Assembly: GCA_964609025.1 (NCBI GenBank)
Contig: CAZSQM010000027.1
Span: 1-35,624 of the forward strand
Reading direction: 5' to 3'
DNA: 35,624 nucleotides
Source: SIG307 sp964609025
Lineage (GTDB): Bacteria > Bacillota > Clostridia > Lachnospirales > Lachnospiraceae
Shown here: piece by piece, positions 7,383 through 15,100 of the stretch
Position numbering within the stretch: the stretch's first letter is position 1
Layout: every line of letters starts with the position of its first letter
Program-made: the position numbers and the translations under genes
The notes under the pieces: model-generated
The model's database searches: none
What the model saw: the letters and a program-made list of their open reading frames with translations, nothing else
What the model was told of the DNA's origin: nothing

Positions 7383-8759
7383 ATGGCATGGTACGATGAA
7401 GCCGTATTTTATCATATTTATCCGTTAGGCCTTACCGGCGCGCCGAAGGAAAACCCTTACGGCGAACCGGAGCACCGTCTGAACACGCTGCTTCCGTGGA
7501 TTTCCCACATCAAAGAAATCGGCTGCAATGCGCTTTACATCGGTCCGCTCTTTGAGTCTGTGGGACACGGCTATGAAACTACGGACTATAAAAAGTTGGA
7601 TAGCCGCCTCGGTACCAACGAGGACTTAACAAACTTCGTAAAAGAGTGTCACGCACAGGGAATCCGAGTGATTTTAGACGGCGTATTTAACCACACCGGC
7701 AGAGATTTCTTTGCTTTTCGGGACCTGCGGAACAACAGGGAGAACTCTCCTTATAAAGACTGGTACTGCAATGTGAACTTTTGGGGAAATAATGAATATA
7801 ACGACGGCTTTTCCTATGAAAACTGGGGTGGTTACAACCTTCTTGCGAAACTAAACCAGCACAATCCGGCAGTAAGGGATTACATCTGCGATGTAATACG
7901 CTTCTGGGTGCGTGAGTTTGCGATTGACGGTATCCGTTTAGACGCTGCCGACGTCCTTAATTTTGACTATATGCAGGCGCTCCGCCGGGTTGCAAACGAA
8001 GTAAAGCCGGACTTCTGGCTGATGGGCGAAGTTATCCACGGCGATTACACCCGCTGGGTAAACGAAGGGACGCTTCACTCCGTCACCAACTATCATCTGC
8101 ACAAAGCGCTCTATTCCGGTCACAACGACCACAACTATTTTGAAATTGCCCATACGGTAAAGCGCCTTTACGAAATGGGGGGCTGCCGCCCGGACGGGTT
8201 AAAGCTCTACAATTTCGTTGATAACCACGATGTGGAGCGGATTTACACCAAGCTGACCAACAAGGCGCACTTTACCCCGGTTCATATTCTGCTTTATACC
8301 CTGCCGGGGATTCCGTCCGTCTATTACGGTTCGGAATTCGGAATAGAGGGAAAAAAGGAACGTTTCTCCGACGCTTCCCTGCGTCCTGCACTTTCCCTTT
8401 CCGACTATGCCGACGCGGTTAAAACAAACCCTTGTACCCGCTTACTGGCAGCACTGGGACACATCCGCCAAAACACCCCGGCGCTCTCCTACGGTGACTA
8501 CAAGGAACTGCTTTTAACCAACCGCCAATATGCCTTTGCCAGAAACCATAACAAAACCACCGTTCTCGTTACGGTAAACAATGATGACAGTGACTATGTA
8601 ATGACGCTTTCCTGCGGCAACACCGCGGAATACATTGGGGCGTTGTCCGGCGAACGGGTATCCGTGACCGACGGGCACATCACTGTAAATGTGAAGTCTA
8701 ACAGCGGTGAAATTTGGCTGCCGGCACAGGGAGCGGCAGATGAGAAGAGTTTCTATTAA
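7383..8759 (+). CDS. Cytoplasmic GH13 alpha-glycosidase (alpha-amylase family)
   Basis: A 458-aa glycoside hydrolase family 13 enzyme acting on alpha-glucosidic links, probably short maltodextrins. The (beta/alpha)8 signature regions are present: DGVFNH (99-104), GIRLDAADV with nucleophile Asp187, GEVIHGD with acid/base Glu216, and FVDNHD with transition-state Asp283. A short beta-sandwich C-domain ends the protein. There is no signal peptide and no N-terminal CBM34-like module, so it should act inside the cell on imported oligosaccharides. CAGGAGG precedes the ATG. It is a single-gene unit with its own terminator. Exact specificity (alpha-glucosidase, maltogenic or cyclodextrin-type) cannot be read from the motifs. 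Confidence 0.92.
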   Translation: MAWYDEAVFYHIYPLGLTGAPKENPYGEPEHRLNTLLPWISHIKEIGCNALYIGPLFESVGHGYETTDYKKLDSRLGTNEDLTNFVKECHAQGIRVILDGVFNHTGRDFFAFRDLRNNRENSPYKDWYCNVNFWGNNEYNDGFSYENWGGYNLLAKLNQHNPAVRDYICDVIRFWVREFAIDGIRLDAADVLNFDYMQALRRVANEVKPDFWLMGEVIHGDYTRWVNEGTLHSVTNYHLHKALYSGHNDHNYFEIAHTVKRLYEMGGCRPDGLKLYNFVDNHDVERIYTKLTNKAHFTPVHILLYTLPGIPSVYYGSEFGIEGKKERFSDASLRPALSLSDYADAVKTNPCTRLLAALGHIRQNTPALSYGDYKELLLTNRQYAFARNHNKTTVLVTVNNDDSDYVMTLSCGNTAEYIGALSGERVSVTDGHITVNVKSNSGEIWLPAQGAADEKSFY

Positions 8760-8774
8760 CCGCATAACCGCAAA

Positions 8775-8803
8775 CAAGAGTCCGCTTGCGGACTCTTGTC
8801 GTT
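8775..8803. terminator. Bidirectional terminator between convergent genes
   Basis: CAAGAGTCCGC and GCGGACTCTTG (11 bp perfect) around TT, with CAAA/TTTG outside. It separates the glycosidase gene from the convergent HTH-desulfoferrodoxin gene. Confidence 0.85.
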
Positions 8804-8828
8804 TGTTTTCATGATTTTCCCTGTGCAT

Positions 8829-9413
8829 TCAGATTTTTTTACAAAACAGGCCGTGCTTATTGCAATACGCATACAAACAGCCGTGCCCCCGCAGTAAAAA
8901 CCGTGCCTCTGCATTTCCCTCCGGATATAATTTAATCCATTCACATTGATTGGATGTGACATAGGCAAGGAAAGAAATATAGTGTTCCTTTGTCATCTCG
9001 TGAGAAAGAGTCACATAAGATTCATTTTCCACCCGCTCCGTCCGTATCTCATGCTCCTCATCCGGTTCCTCTGCCTCCAGTGCCGGAAGCGTAAGCCCGC
9101 AGCAGCTCATTAACAGCTCGCCTGCCGACGTCACTACATTGCCGCAAATCGGGCACACATAAAATTTCAACTTTCTCAGATTTGCGGAAGCGTTTTTGTT
9201 TACAATCCGCTCCCCGGACAACAGCTCCGGTACGCTGAGCTTTAACGCCTCCGCCAACGGCTCCAACAGCGTGATATCCGGAAAGCCCTTGCCGGTTTCC
9301 CACTTTGATATCGTCTTATCGCTCACTCCCAGACACGCTCCCAAATCACTCTGTTTCAGTTTGCGTTCTTCTCTCAGCTTCTTGATTGTGGCTCCTGTTA
9401 CATAACTATTCAT
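8829..9413 (-). CDS. XRE-type HTH protein fused to a complete desulfoferrodoxin (two-iron superoxide reductase)
   Basis: A 194-aa fusion. Residues 7-62 are an XRE/Cro helix-turn-helix (QSDLGACLGVSDKTISKWE). Residues 85-106 carry the desulforedoxin-type centre I cysteines Cys87, Cys90, Cys104, Cys105 (CPIC...CCG). The rest matches the superoxide reductase fold with all five centre II ligands: His121, His138 and His144 (SHEMTKEHY), axial Cys184 and His187 (CNKHGL). Spacings agree with known desulfoferrodoxins, apart from a slightly shorter gap between the first two His. In that family centre II reduces superoxide and centre I is a rubredoxin-like iron. The fusion suggests a redox-responsive regulator or a DNA-bound superoxide reductase. 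The target is unknown. Start from the ATG at 9413. Confidence 0.9.
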   Translation of the reverse strand: MNSYVTGATIKKLREERKLKQSDLGACLGVSDKTISKWETGKGFPDITLLEPLAEALKLSVPELLSGERIVNKNASANLRKLKFYVCPICGNVVTSAGELLMSCCGLTLPALEAEEPDEEHEIRTERVENESYVTLSHEMTKEHYISFLAYVTSNQCEWIKLYPEGNAEARFLLRGHGCLYAYCNKHGLFCKKI

Positions 9414-9433
9414 GTTCGCACCATCCTTTCGCT

Positions 9434-9500
9434 AAAAGAATACCGCAATTCTTCCCCGTGTTCAACCTACGCTTCGTAGAGTGACTGCGCTCCGTATTCT
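9434..9500 (-). terminator. Branched inverted-repeat element, probable terminator of the GGDEF gene
   Basis: An outer stem AGAATAC (9437-9443) and GTATTCT (9494-9500) encloses a small hairpin CTACG-CTT-CGTAG (9467-9479). On the minus strand the outer stem is followed by TTTT, so it can terminate the gene ending at 9519. It shares the 9-mer ACTGCGCTC with the 80-bp repeats at 2121-2280 and the nested layout of 3019-3084. Confidence 0.5.
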
Positions 9501-9518
9501 TCTCCGCTACCGAGCATT

Positions 9519-11426
9519 CTACTGTTTTTCTTCCAGCAGCCGGTGATGGACATCTTTCACACGGTACATCGCTTCATCTGCCATCTGCAGATACTTCTCG
9601 ATGTCGATATTTTCATCCGGCCTAAGCCTCACACTTCCGATACTGATTGTGAGCCGGAACTTAATCTCCCGCCGCTCTACCTCCTGTTCCAGACGATTTT
9701 CGAGAGAAGCGCAAAGCGCATTTAAATCAATCTCATCTTCAGACAGCCTGCCCCCAACAAAGAACTCATCACCGCCGAATCTTGATATAATCCAATCTTC
9801 CGGCAGCCCCGCCTTTAAAACAGTCGCTACGGTGCGGAGCGCCAAATCTCCGTTGGCATGCCCGTACAGGTCATTGATTGCTTTCATCTTGTCAACATCT
9901 ACGAGCATGATTACTCCGGTACCGCCGCTCTTCTTCCATTCCTGCAGCATCGGATATGCAATTTTCTCGCAACCGGCACGGTTATATACACCGGTAAGAA
10001 CATCCGTTACAGACAGCTGCGTCAGTTTTCTTGTGAGATCCGCAATGGTAATATTACGTCTTACCTGTTCCAGATACTGATTCATATGTCTGGTCCAGAT
10101 ATAAAGCTGATTATCACATGCAATATGCATATCACCCGTCAGTATGGCAAACCCATAAGTCTTTGCATCACTGTATACCGGAACATAGAGGTAAAGCCCC
10201 GGCTCGTCTTTCTCCCGCGAGAAGAAAAACATTGCATCCTTTTTGCTTTTAATGACACACGGCTGCTCCTTCCCGCCACTAAGGGCACCGATCACCTCCA
10301 TCCTTTCGCTGTATCCCTGAGAACGAAGATTCAAATCGCCCTCCTCGATATGAAAGAACTCAGGCTCCAGACAGAGCATGAAATTCTCTCCCTCCATCGG
10401 ATGTTCCCGTGCAAACAAATCGGACAGACTTTTTGACAGTTCCTCCGCATTTTCCGCCTTACGGACAGCGAGATAAATATGTCTGAAATGTGAGTCGGCA
10501 ACCAGACCGTCAATCTCATTATTTCGGCTAATCCGTCCCAGCTGCCTGTTATCGTAATACTTGTTACCGTTGTCGCACCCACAGCTTCCGCCGGGTACAA
10601 ATCGTGTTTTCAGCATGGTACTCGCCACCGCTTCTCCCCGGATTTTACCCATAAGCATCGCAAGAGCGGTAACACCCATCCGCCCCCACTCATGATTCAC
10701 CGAAGTAACGGACGGATGATATTTCTGTGCATCGCGCAGGCAGTCATAGCCGGTAACTATCACATCCTCCGGGATACGATAGTTTAATTTTTCCAGCTGC
10801 TCACAGATTCCCATTGCCATAATATCATTGGCACATAGAACGGCATCCGGCAGAGCTTCGTTTTCTTCCAGCCACTCCATCATTAATTCAACGGCAGGGA
10901 GCTTTGACCAGTCGCCATACTTTATATTCGCCTCCGGAATCACAACCCCGTTCTCCCGAGCCGCATCTAACAGCGCCTTCAGTCTTTCTTCGTTTTCCTT
11001 ATGCTCCTTCGGGCCGCCGATAAACAGAATATTTCTTGCTCCGTGCTTTACAATCACATGCTTCGCCAGGTCATACATTCCTGCATAATTATCCGTAAAA
11101 ACAGATACGATATTGTCCATATCGTATTCAATGCTGACCGCCGGAATTCCTGTTTCTTTCAATTTTTCGGTAAAATAAGTAATCTCCCATGCACAATTAA
11201 AAGAGTTCGCCATCAAAATAACACCGTCAAAGTCCGATAAATCCGGTAACGTAAAGAGATTAACCTCTCCCATATTTGCCGAAAGCGAACCTTTGGGTAC
11301 CGAAAAATTGACAAACACAAAGATGTCGGCGTTTTCAGTTTTGGCAGCTTCGGTAATCCCGCACAGGACCTCCTGTAAATATTCACCGCCCCAGCCGCCG
11401 GCAAAAACCGCTATTTTCTTTTTCAT
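9519..11426 (-). CDS. Diguanylate cyclase with LacI-type sugar-binding sensor domain
   Basis: A 635-aa protein predicted to make c-di-GMP from two GTP. Residues 1-300 match the periplasmic-binding-protein-like sensor of LacI regulators (MKKKIAVFAGGWGGEY at the start, then ADIFVFVNF, LCANDIMAMGICEQL and VIVTGYD), but no HTH precedes it. A middle region (about 310-450) and a helical linker lead to the GGDEF domain with RFGGDEFF at 549-556. No RxxD inhibition site is visible before it (the place reads LPED). No signal peptide or membrane segment is seen, so it should sense a cytoplasmic ligand, probably a sugar. I chose the ATG at 11426 (GGGGG ahead) over a start at 11459. It has its own promoter. 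Confidence 0.9.
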   Translation of the reverse strand: MKKKIAVFAGGWGGEYLQEVLCGITEAAKTENADIFVFVNFSVPKGSLSANMGEVNLFTLPDLSDFDGVILMANSFNCAWEITYFTEKLKETGIPAVSIEYDMDNIVSVFTDNYAGMYDLAKHVIVKHGARNILFIGGPKEHKENEERLKALLDAARENGVVIPEANIKYGDWSKLPAVELMMEWLEENEALPDAVLCANDIMAMGICEQLEKLNYRIPEDVIVTGYDCLRDAQKYHPSVTSVNHEWGRMGVTALAMLMGKIRGEAVASTMLKTRFVPGGSCGCDNGNKYYDNRQLGRISRNNEIDGLVADSHFRHIYLAVRKAENAEELSKSLSDLFAREHPMEGENFMLCLEPEFFHIEEGDLNLRSQGYSERMEVIGALSGGKEQPCVIKSKKDAMFFFSREKDEPGLYLYVPVYSDAKTYGFAILTGDMHIACDNQLYIWTRHMNQYLEQVRRNITIADLTRKLTQLSVTDVLTGVYNRAGCEKIAYPMLQEWKKSGGTGVIMLVDVDKMKAINDLYGHANGDLALRTVATVLKAGLPEDWIISRFGGDEFFVGGRLSEDEIDLNALCASLENRLEQEVERREIKFRLTISIGSVRLRPDENIDIEKYLQMADEAMYRVKDVHHRLLEEKQ

Positions 11427-11473
11427 CGCATCCCCCTTAAGCACAAAATACACACGCACAATTCCTTTCTCTC

Positions 11474-11502
11474 ATTATACCGCAGAATCGAATGAAATAC
11501 AA
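11474..11502 (-). promoter_or_regulatory. Sigma-A promoter of the GGDEF gene
   Basis: TTGTAT (complement of 11497-11502), exactly 17 bp, TATAAT (complement of 11474-11479). It lies in the short gap after the EamA gene, so the cyclase is transcribed independently of the operon to its right. Confidence 0.85.
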
Positions 11503-11514
11503 CAATTCTTTCTC

Positions 11515-11928
11515 TTACAGCACCATAAGCAGGGTCCCCGCCGTAATCAAAACGGCACCAAGCAAAGATTTTGTCGTAAACTTTTCATGCAGAAACACAA
11601 ATGCCAGCAACAGGGTAATCACCACGCTCAGCTTATCCACCGGCACAACCTTAGACGCCTTCCCAATCTGGAGCGCCTTATAATAGCAAAGCCATGACGC
11701 CCCCGTCGCCAGCCCGGACAAAATCAGAAAAATCCAGCTTTTTTTGCTGATTGCCGCTATTCCGCCCTGGGCTCCCGTCAAAAAGACCATGCCCCATGCC
11801 AGAGCCAATACGACAACGGTACGAATCGCAGTCGCCAGATTAGAATTTACACCTTCAATGCCGACCTTCGCCAGTATGGAGGTCAGTGCCGCAAAAATTG
11901 CAGACAACAACGCAAATACAAACCACAT
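11515..11928 (-). CDS. Small EamA-family transporter (half-size DMT)
   Basis: A 137-aa membrane protein with about five hydrophobic helices, matching one EamA repeat of drug/metabolite transporters. Full-size members have ten helices and two repeats, so this one would act as a dimer. The N-terminus MWFVFALLSAIFAALTSILA and the C-terminal LLGAVLITAGTLLMVL are typical. AAGGAGG precedes the ATG. It is last in the probable operon that begins with the GT2-LicD gene. The substrate is unknown. Confidence 0.85.
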   Translation of the reverse strand: MWFVFALLSAIFAALTSILAKVGIEGVNSNLATAIRTVVVLALAWGMVFLTGAQGGIAAISKKSWIFLILSGLATGASWLCYYKALQIGKASKVVPVDKLSVVITLLLAFVFLHEKFTTKSLLGAVLITAGTLLMVL

Positions 11929-11993
11929 ACAGTATTACCTCCTTCGTATTTCAGCCTGCCGGTCCAAAGCGAACCGGCACCTCCCGTTTTCGC

Positions 11994-12236
11994 CTACTGT
12001 CCGCTTCCTTTCATCTTTCTCACGGTGGTGTACCCCAGAACCGGCAGTGCCAGAATATCCAGCACACCGATTACTCTTACCAGAACCTCGGGCATAATTC
12101 GCCCCGTAATTCCGAAAACACCGAAAAGAATCCCGGACGCCCCGCATACAAACAGACTGACTGCCCATAGCCGGTCTATTACTTTCCCTTTGTTTCCTGC
12201 TTTTCCAGTGTTCCTGTTCTTCTTACTCCGGCTCAT
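11994..12236 (-). CDS. Small two-helix membrane protein, unknown function
   Basis: An 80-aa protein with a very basic N-terminal tail (MSRSKKNRNTGKAGNKGK) and two hydrophobic segments (about 23-45 and 50-68). Its ATG overlaps the stop of the flavin reductase gene as ATGA, so it is translationally coupled. I do not recognise a family. The positive-inside tail predicts both ends in the cytoplasm. Confidence 0.75.
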   Translation of the reverse strand: MSRSKKNRNTGKAGNKGKVIDRLWAVSLFVCGASGILFGVFGITGRIMPEVLVRVIGVLDILALPVLGYTTVRKMKGSGQ

Positions 12237-12817
12237 GCTCCTCCTCCTCTCAAACCTTTCTTCCGTACCGAATAACCGAACTTCCCGAGCTTTTCCCCAA
12301 GCAGAAAATATTCTCCGTGGGAATAGCTGACCAAACCGGTACCGTTTAACTCAAACTTCCCGGACTCGTTTAAATAGGTATCCTCTACGGTCACACCTGC
12401 TACCTCGGCGAGAAACATCGTATGGCTCCCGAGAGGTAGCGTCTGTACGACCCGGCACTCAATGTTCACCGGACTTTCCGCAATGCCCGGCGCGTCTATT
12501 TTCCGGGACGGAAGCGCTGTCAGTCCCATTTCCTTAAATTTATCCGCCTCTCTGCCGGATTTTACGCCGCAGTAATCCGTCGCAAAAACTAAATCCTTGG
12601 TTACGAGGTTTACCACAAACTCTCCGGTTTCCCGGATGATATCATAGGAATAACGCTCCGGACGCACCGATATGGACAGCATGGCAGGGTCGGAGCAGAC
12701 GGTTCCTGCCCATGCCACCGTAATAATATTCGGCCGCTCTCCTTTCCGCCCGCAGCTTACCATGACTGCCGGCACCGGATAGAGCATATTCCCCGGCTTC
12801 CAATATTGTTTTCCCAT
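12233..12817 (-). CDS. Flavin reductase family protein (FMN-binding split barrel)
   Basis: A 194-aa protein of the flavin reductase-like / DIM6-NTAB type. Typical stretches are YPVPAVMVSCG near the N-terminus, NIITVAWAGTVCSDPAMLSI (the FMN phosphate-binding region) and GEFVVNL. These proteins bind FMN and may reduce it with NAD(P)H or serve as flavoproteins. I chose the ATG at 12817 (AAAGGAGCGGAC ahead). It sits in an operon of surface-sugar genes with no obvious link to them, so the role is open. Confidence 0.88.
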   Translation of the reverse strand: MGKQYWKPGNMLYPVPAVMVSCGRKGERPNIITVAWAGTVCSDPAMLSISVRPERYSYDIIRETGEFVVNLVTKDLVFATDYCGVKSGREADKFKEMGLTALPSRKIDAPGIAESPVNIECRVVQTLPLGSHTMFLAEVAGVTVEDTYLNESGKFELNGTGLVSYSHGEYFLLGEKLGKFGYSVRKKGLRGGGA

Positions 12818-12857
12818 GTCCGCTCCTTTCAAAGCCTCCGCTCTCTTTCCTGCCGTA

Positions 12858-14084
12858 CTACAACTCCACTCCGTTTAACTTTAACAATTCCCTTGCGCTT
12901 TCTACGGAATCCACGCCGGTCGGGTTCTTAATCGGGGCAAACTCTTTTTCCCGCACTACCTCATACACCAGACAGCTGTCTAACATATGAATCATGTCCA
13001 GTACAAGACTCTCGTATTTGTAACCGTTCGGCTGCTCCGGTTTTACGGTTTCTCCTGCTTCATTCATGTACGGAATCTTTTTTTCCACAATATGTAACGG
13101 CATCTCCCGTTCCACGATTTCCTCCAAATCCTTTACCCGGAATAAGTAGTTTAAAATAACACCGTAATTGTACGCCGGTTCTCCTGCCGCGTCCTTTGCC
13201 TCCATCAGTTCCTCTGTCAGCTCATAGTATTCCACAATGGACGGTCTGCCGTCCTCTAAGCACATTACGCCTACTCTTTCCTCCGGCGCCGCCTTTTTGA
13301 TTACCTTTGCACCGACCGCACAGTTTTTCTCTGCCACCGCACCGACAAAGCACGGGTCTGCAATCCGTTGTAATACATTGTCCACCGCAAAAATATTCAG
13401 GTATTCAATGCCTTTCTCATGTACCGTTTCCAGCACGCCCGCGCGCTTCATGGAAGAAAACCAGCCGCCGTTTCCGTTCGGAGAGGCAGACATCAGTCCC
13501 TTCTCCTCCATATATACCTTTCCGCTGTAATCGGAGGCCGGCGACATATCCTGCATAAAAAAGGTTACATACTCCGAAGCATACCCGAAATAGTTCTTTT
13601 CCTTCAAAAACGCAACCGTCTTCTCATGGTTCTTCTCACTGGTCATAATAAACAAATGCAGGAAATTTCCGGTCTGCTCCACTACATCAAGAAGGTTGCG
13701 GATTAACCGCTCGAAAATATAAACCTCCTTTGTCAGTCCGATGTTATACATTCCCTTCGGGTTGTCGGAACCAAGACGGGTTCCCATGCCGCCCGCCAAA
13801 AGCACTGCGCCCACTTTTCCGGCACGCAGCAACTCGATTCCCTTTTTGGTATAAGCCTCTTTCTTCTCTTCGATTTCCGAAAGCTTCATTGCCGGTATCG
13901 GCGTAATCACACCGCGCTTTTGCTCTCTGCCGCCCTCGGAAGCCTTTAAAAGCACGGAAAAATCCGTCTGCTCTATCTGCTGTAACAAAGCCTTCTTCCC
14001 TTCCTCGGAAAGCTCGTCAAAATACTGTAATACATGCTCCTGTCCGTACTCGCTCACCTTTTTTACCGCCTCTTCATACTTCAT
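12858..14084 (-). CDS. UDPGP-type UDP-sugar pyrophosphorylase (UDP-GlcNAc or UDP-glucose)
   Basis: A 408-aa uridylyltransferase of the UDPGP type 1 family (eukaryotic AGX/QRI1-like), making a UDP-sugar from UTP and a sugar 1-phosphate. The nucleotide-binding loop LAGGMGTRLG is at 96-105, followed by PKGMYNIGL. A further conserved stretch, NVLQRIADP, lies near 240. The length fits this family. AGGAGG precedes the ATG at 14084. It follows the LicD gene across a stretch of 20-bp repeats. In context it probably supplies an activated sugar to the glycosyltransferase and LicD proteins upstream. N-acetylglucosamine and glucose cannot be told apart here. Confidence 0.88.
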   Translation of the reverse strand: MKYEEAVKKVSEYGQEHVLQYFDELSEEGKKALLQQIEQTDFSVLLKASEGGREQKRGVITPIPAMKLSEIEEKKEAYTKKGIELLRAGKVGAVLLAGGMGTRLGSDNPKGMYNIGLTKEVYIFERLIRNLLDVVEQTGNFLHLFIMTSEKNHEKTVAFLKEKNYFGYASEYVTFFMQDMSPASDYSGKVYMEEKGLMSASPNGNGGWFSSMKRAGVLETVHEKGIEYLNIFAVDNVLQRIADPCFVGAVAEKNCAVGAKVIKKAAPEERVGVMCLEDGRPSIVEYYELTEELMEAKDAAGEPAYNYGVILNYLFRVKDLEEIVEREMPLHIVEKKIPYMNEAGETVKPEQPNGYKYESLVLDMIHMLDSCLVYEVVREKEFAPIKNPTGVDSVESARELLKLNGVEL

Positions 14085-14097
14085 GTCCGGCCCTCCT

Positions 14098-14198
14098 GTT
14101 GCTTTTCGTTATTTTTTGTTACTTTTCGTTATTTTTTGTCGTCTTTCGTTACTTTTTTGTTGCTTTTCGTTGTTTTTTATTGCTTTTCGTTGTTCCCG
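14098..14198. repeat. Five 20-21-bp tandem repeats joining the LicD stop to the next gene
   Basis: Units begin at 14098, 14118, 14138, 14159 and 14179, each close to GTTGCTTTTCGTTATTTTTT. The first two differ by one base. The last unit encodes the end of the LicD protein (NNEKQ and the TAA stop), and the first ends just before the ribosome binding site of the pyrophosphorylase gene. Copy-number change would alter the gap between the two genes. Confidence 0.85.
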
Positions 14199-15100
14199 TG
14201 TTCCGAATGATAGGACTGCTCCAGTTCTATCACGGCTGCCGGATGCCCGCCCCGCTGTTCTTCCTCCGGCGGCAGCATATAGTCCGCGCCGTACAACGCC
14301 GTAAGATAAGCTGCACTGTCTACCGGTCCGAAGAACAGACTTCCTTCAAACTCGTATTCCGCGCAGCGTCCTTCCGCCGGTGCCGCGATACGCTCACCGC
14401 GCCGCCAGTCAAACGCGGCATACCCCCGCTGCCTGATTTCTCCGTCAAATACCCTGCGCGGTATCGACTCCTTCCGTCCCCAGTGTCCGAGATAATTGGA
14501 AAATCTCGCCTCGCCCCACTGCGGAAGCCGTTTCCTGCTCTCGCCGTACCTTGAAACCAACCTGTCCAGACGGCAAACCAGCTCTTTTTGCTCGGTCTTT
14601 TCGACTATTTTTTTCATTACCATGCGCTTAAGGGGATTTTTTACTTTCCCTTCTTCCGCAATATGCGCATACAGCAGCTTCTTTTCAAACTTTACACGCA
14701 GTTCTTTGGCAAAACGGAGAAAGTAAAAATTGCTGTCCGCGTCCAGAGGAAAGAGGTCGATGTATACGCCGCCGGTGTACCCGCTCCCGCTCCTGCGCGC
14801 TTCGATACAGGTTGTGTTTTCATCCTCCAGCCGCGCAAATGCATACGGTACGCCTTCCTCCTTTGAAAAATGCCGCAGTCGAAAGCCTGCCGGAAACCGT
14901 TCCTCCGGCAGTGCCAACAGTTTTTCGTAGTCTTCCCGCGGCAGTCCGAAATCGGCGTCGTCATCCCACGGGATAAACCCTTTGTGACGTACCGCTCCCA
15001 ACATCGTCCCCCCTAACATATAGTAACGAAGATTACTTTCCCGGCACACCCGGTCAAACGCCTTCATTATCTCAAAAATCTTTTCCTGCAACTTTGTCAT
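14177..15100 (-). CDS. LicD family phosphotransferase
   Basis: A 307-aa LicD/fukutin-type nucleotidyltransferase-fold protein. The signature runs over residues 30-50: GGTMLGAVRHKGF then IPWDDDAD, with the acidic cluster expected to hold metal. LicD proteins transfer phosphocholine or similar phospho-groups from a CDP donor to surface glycans or teichoic acids. Its start overlaps the stop of the upstream GT2-LicD gene as ATGA, so I chose the ATG at 15100 over one at 15133. It resembles the LicD half of its neighbour, suggesting duplication. The C-terminal end is encoded by a tandem repeat. Confidence 0.9.
   Translation of the reverse strand: MTKLQEKIFEIMKAFDRVCRESNLRYYMLGGTMLGAVRHKGFIPWDDDADFGLPREDYEKLLALPEERFPAGFRLRHFSKEEGVPYAFARLEDENTTCIEARRSGSGYTGGVYIDLFPLDADSNFYFLRFAKELRVKFEKKLLYAHIAEEGKVKNPLKRMVMKKIVEKTEQKELVCRLDRLVSRYGESRKRLPQWGEARFSNYLGHWGRKESIPRRVFDGEIRQRGYAAFDWRRGERIAAPAEGRCAEYEFEGSLFFGPVDSAAYLTALYGADYMLPPEEEQRGGHPAAVIELEQSYHSEHGNNEKQ

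Noticed and set aside
14098..14198. CRISPR or a coding extension of LicD
   Set aside because: Units are directly adjacent and low in complexity; a TAA stops the LicD frame in the repeat.
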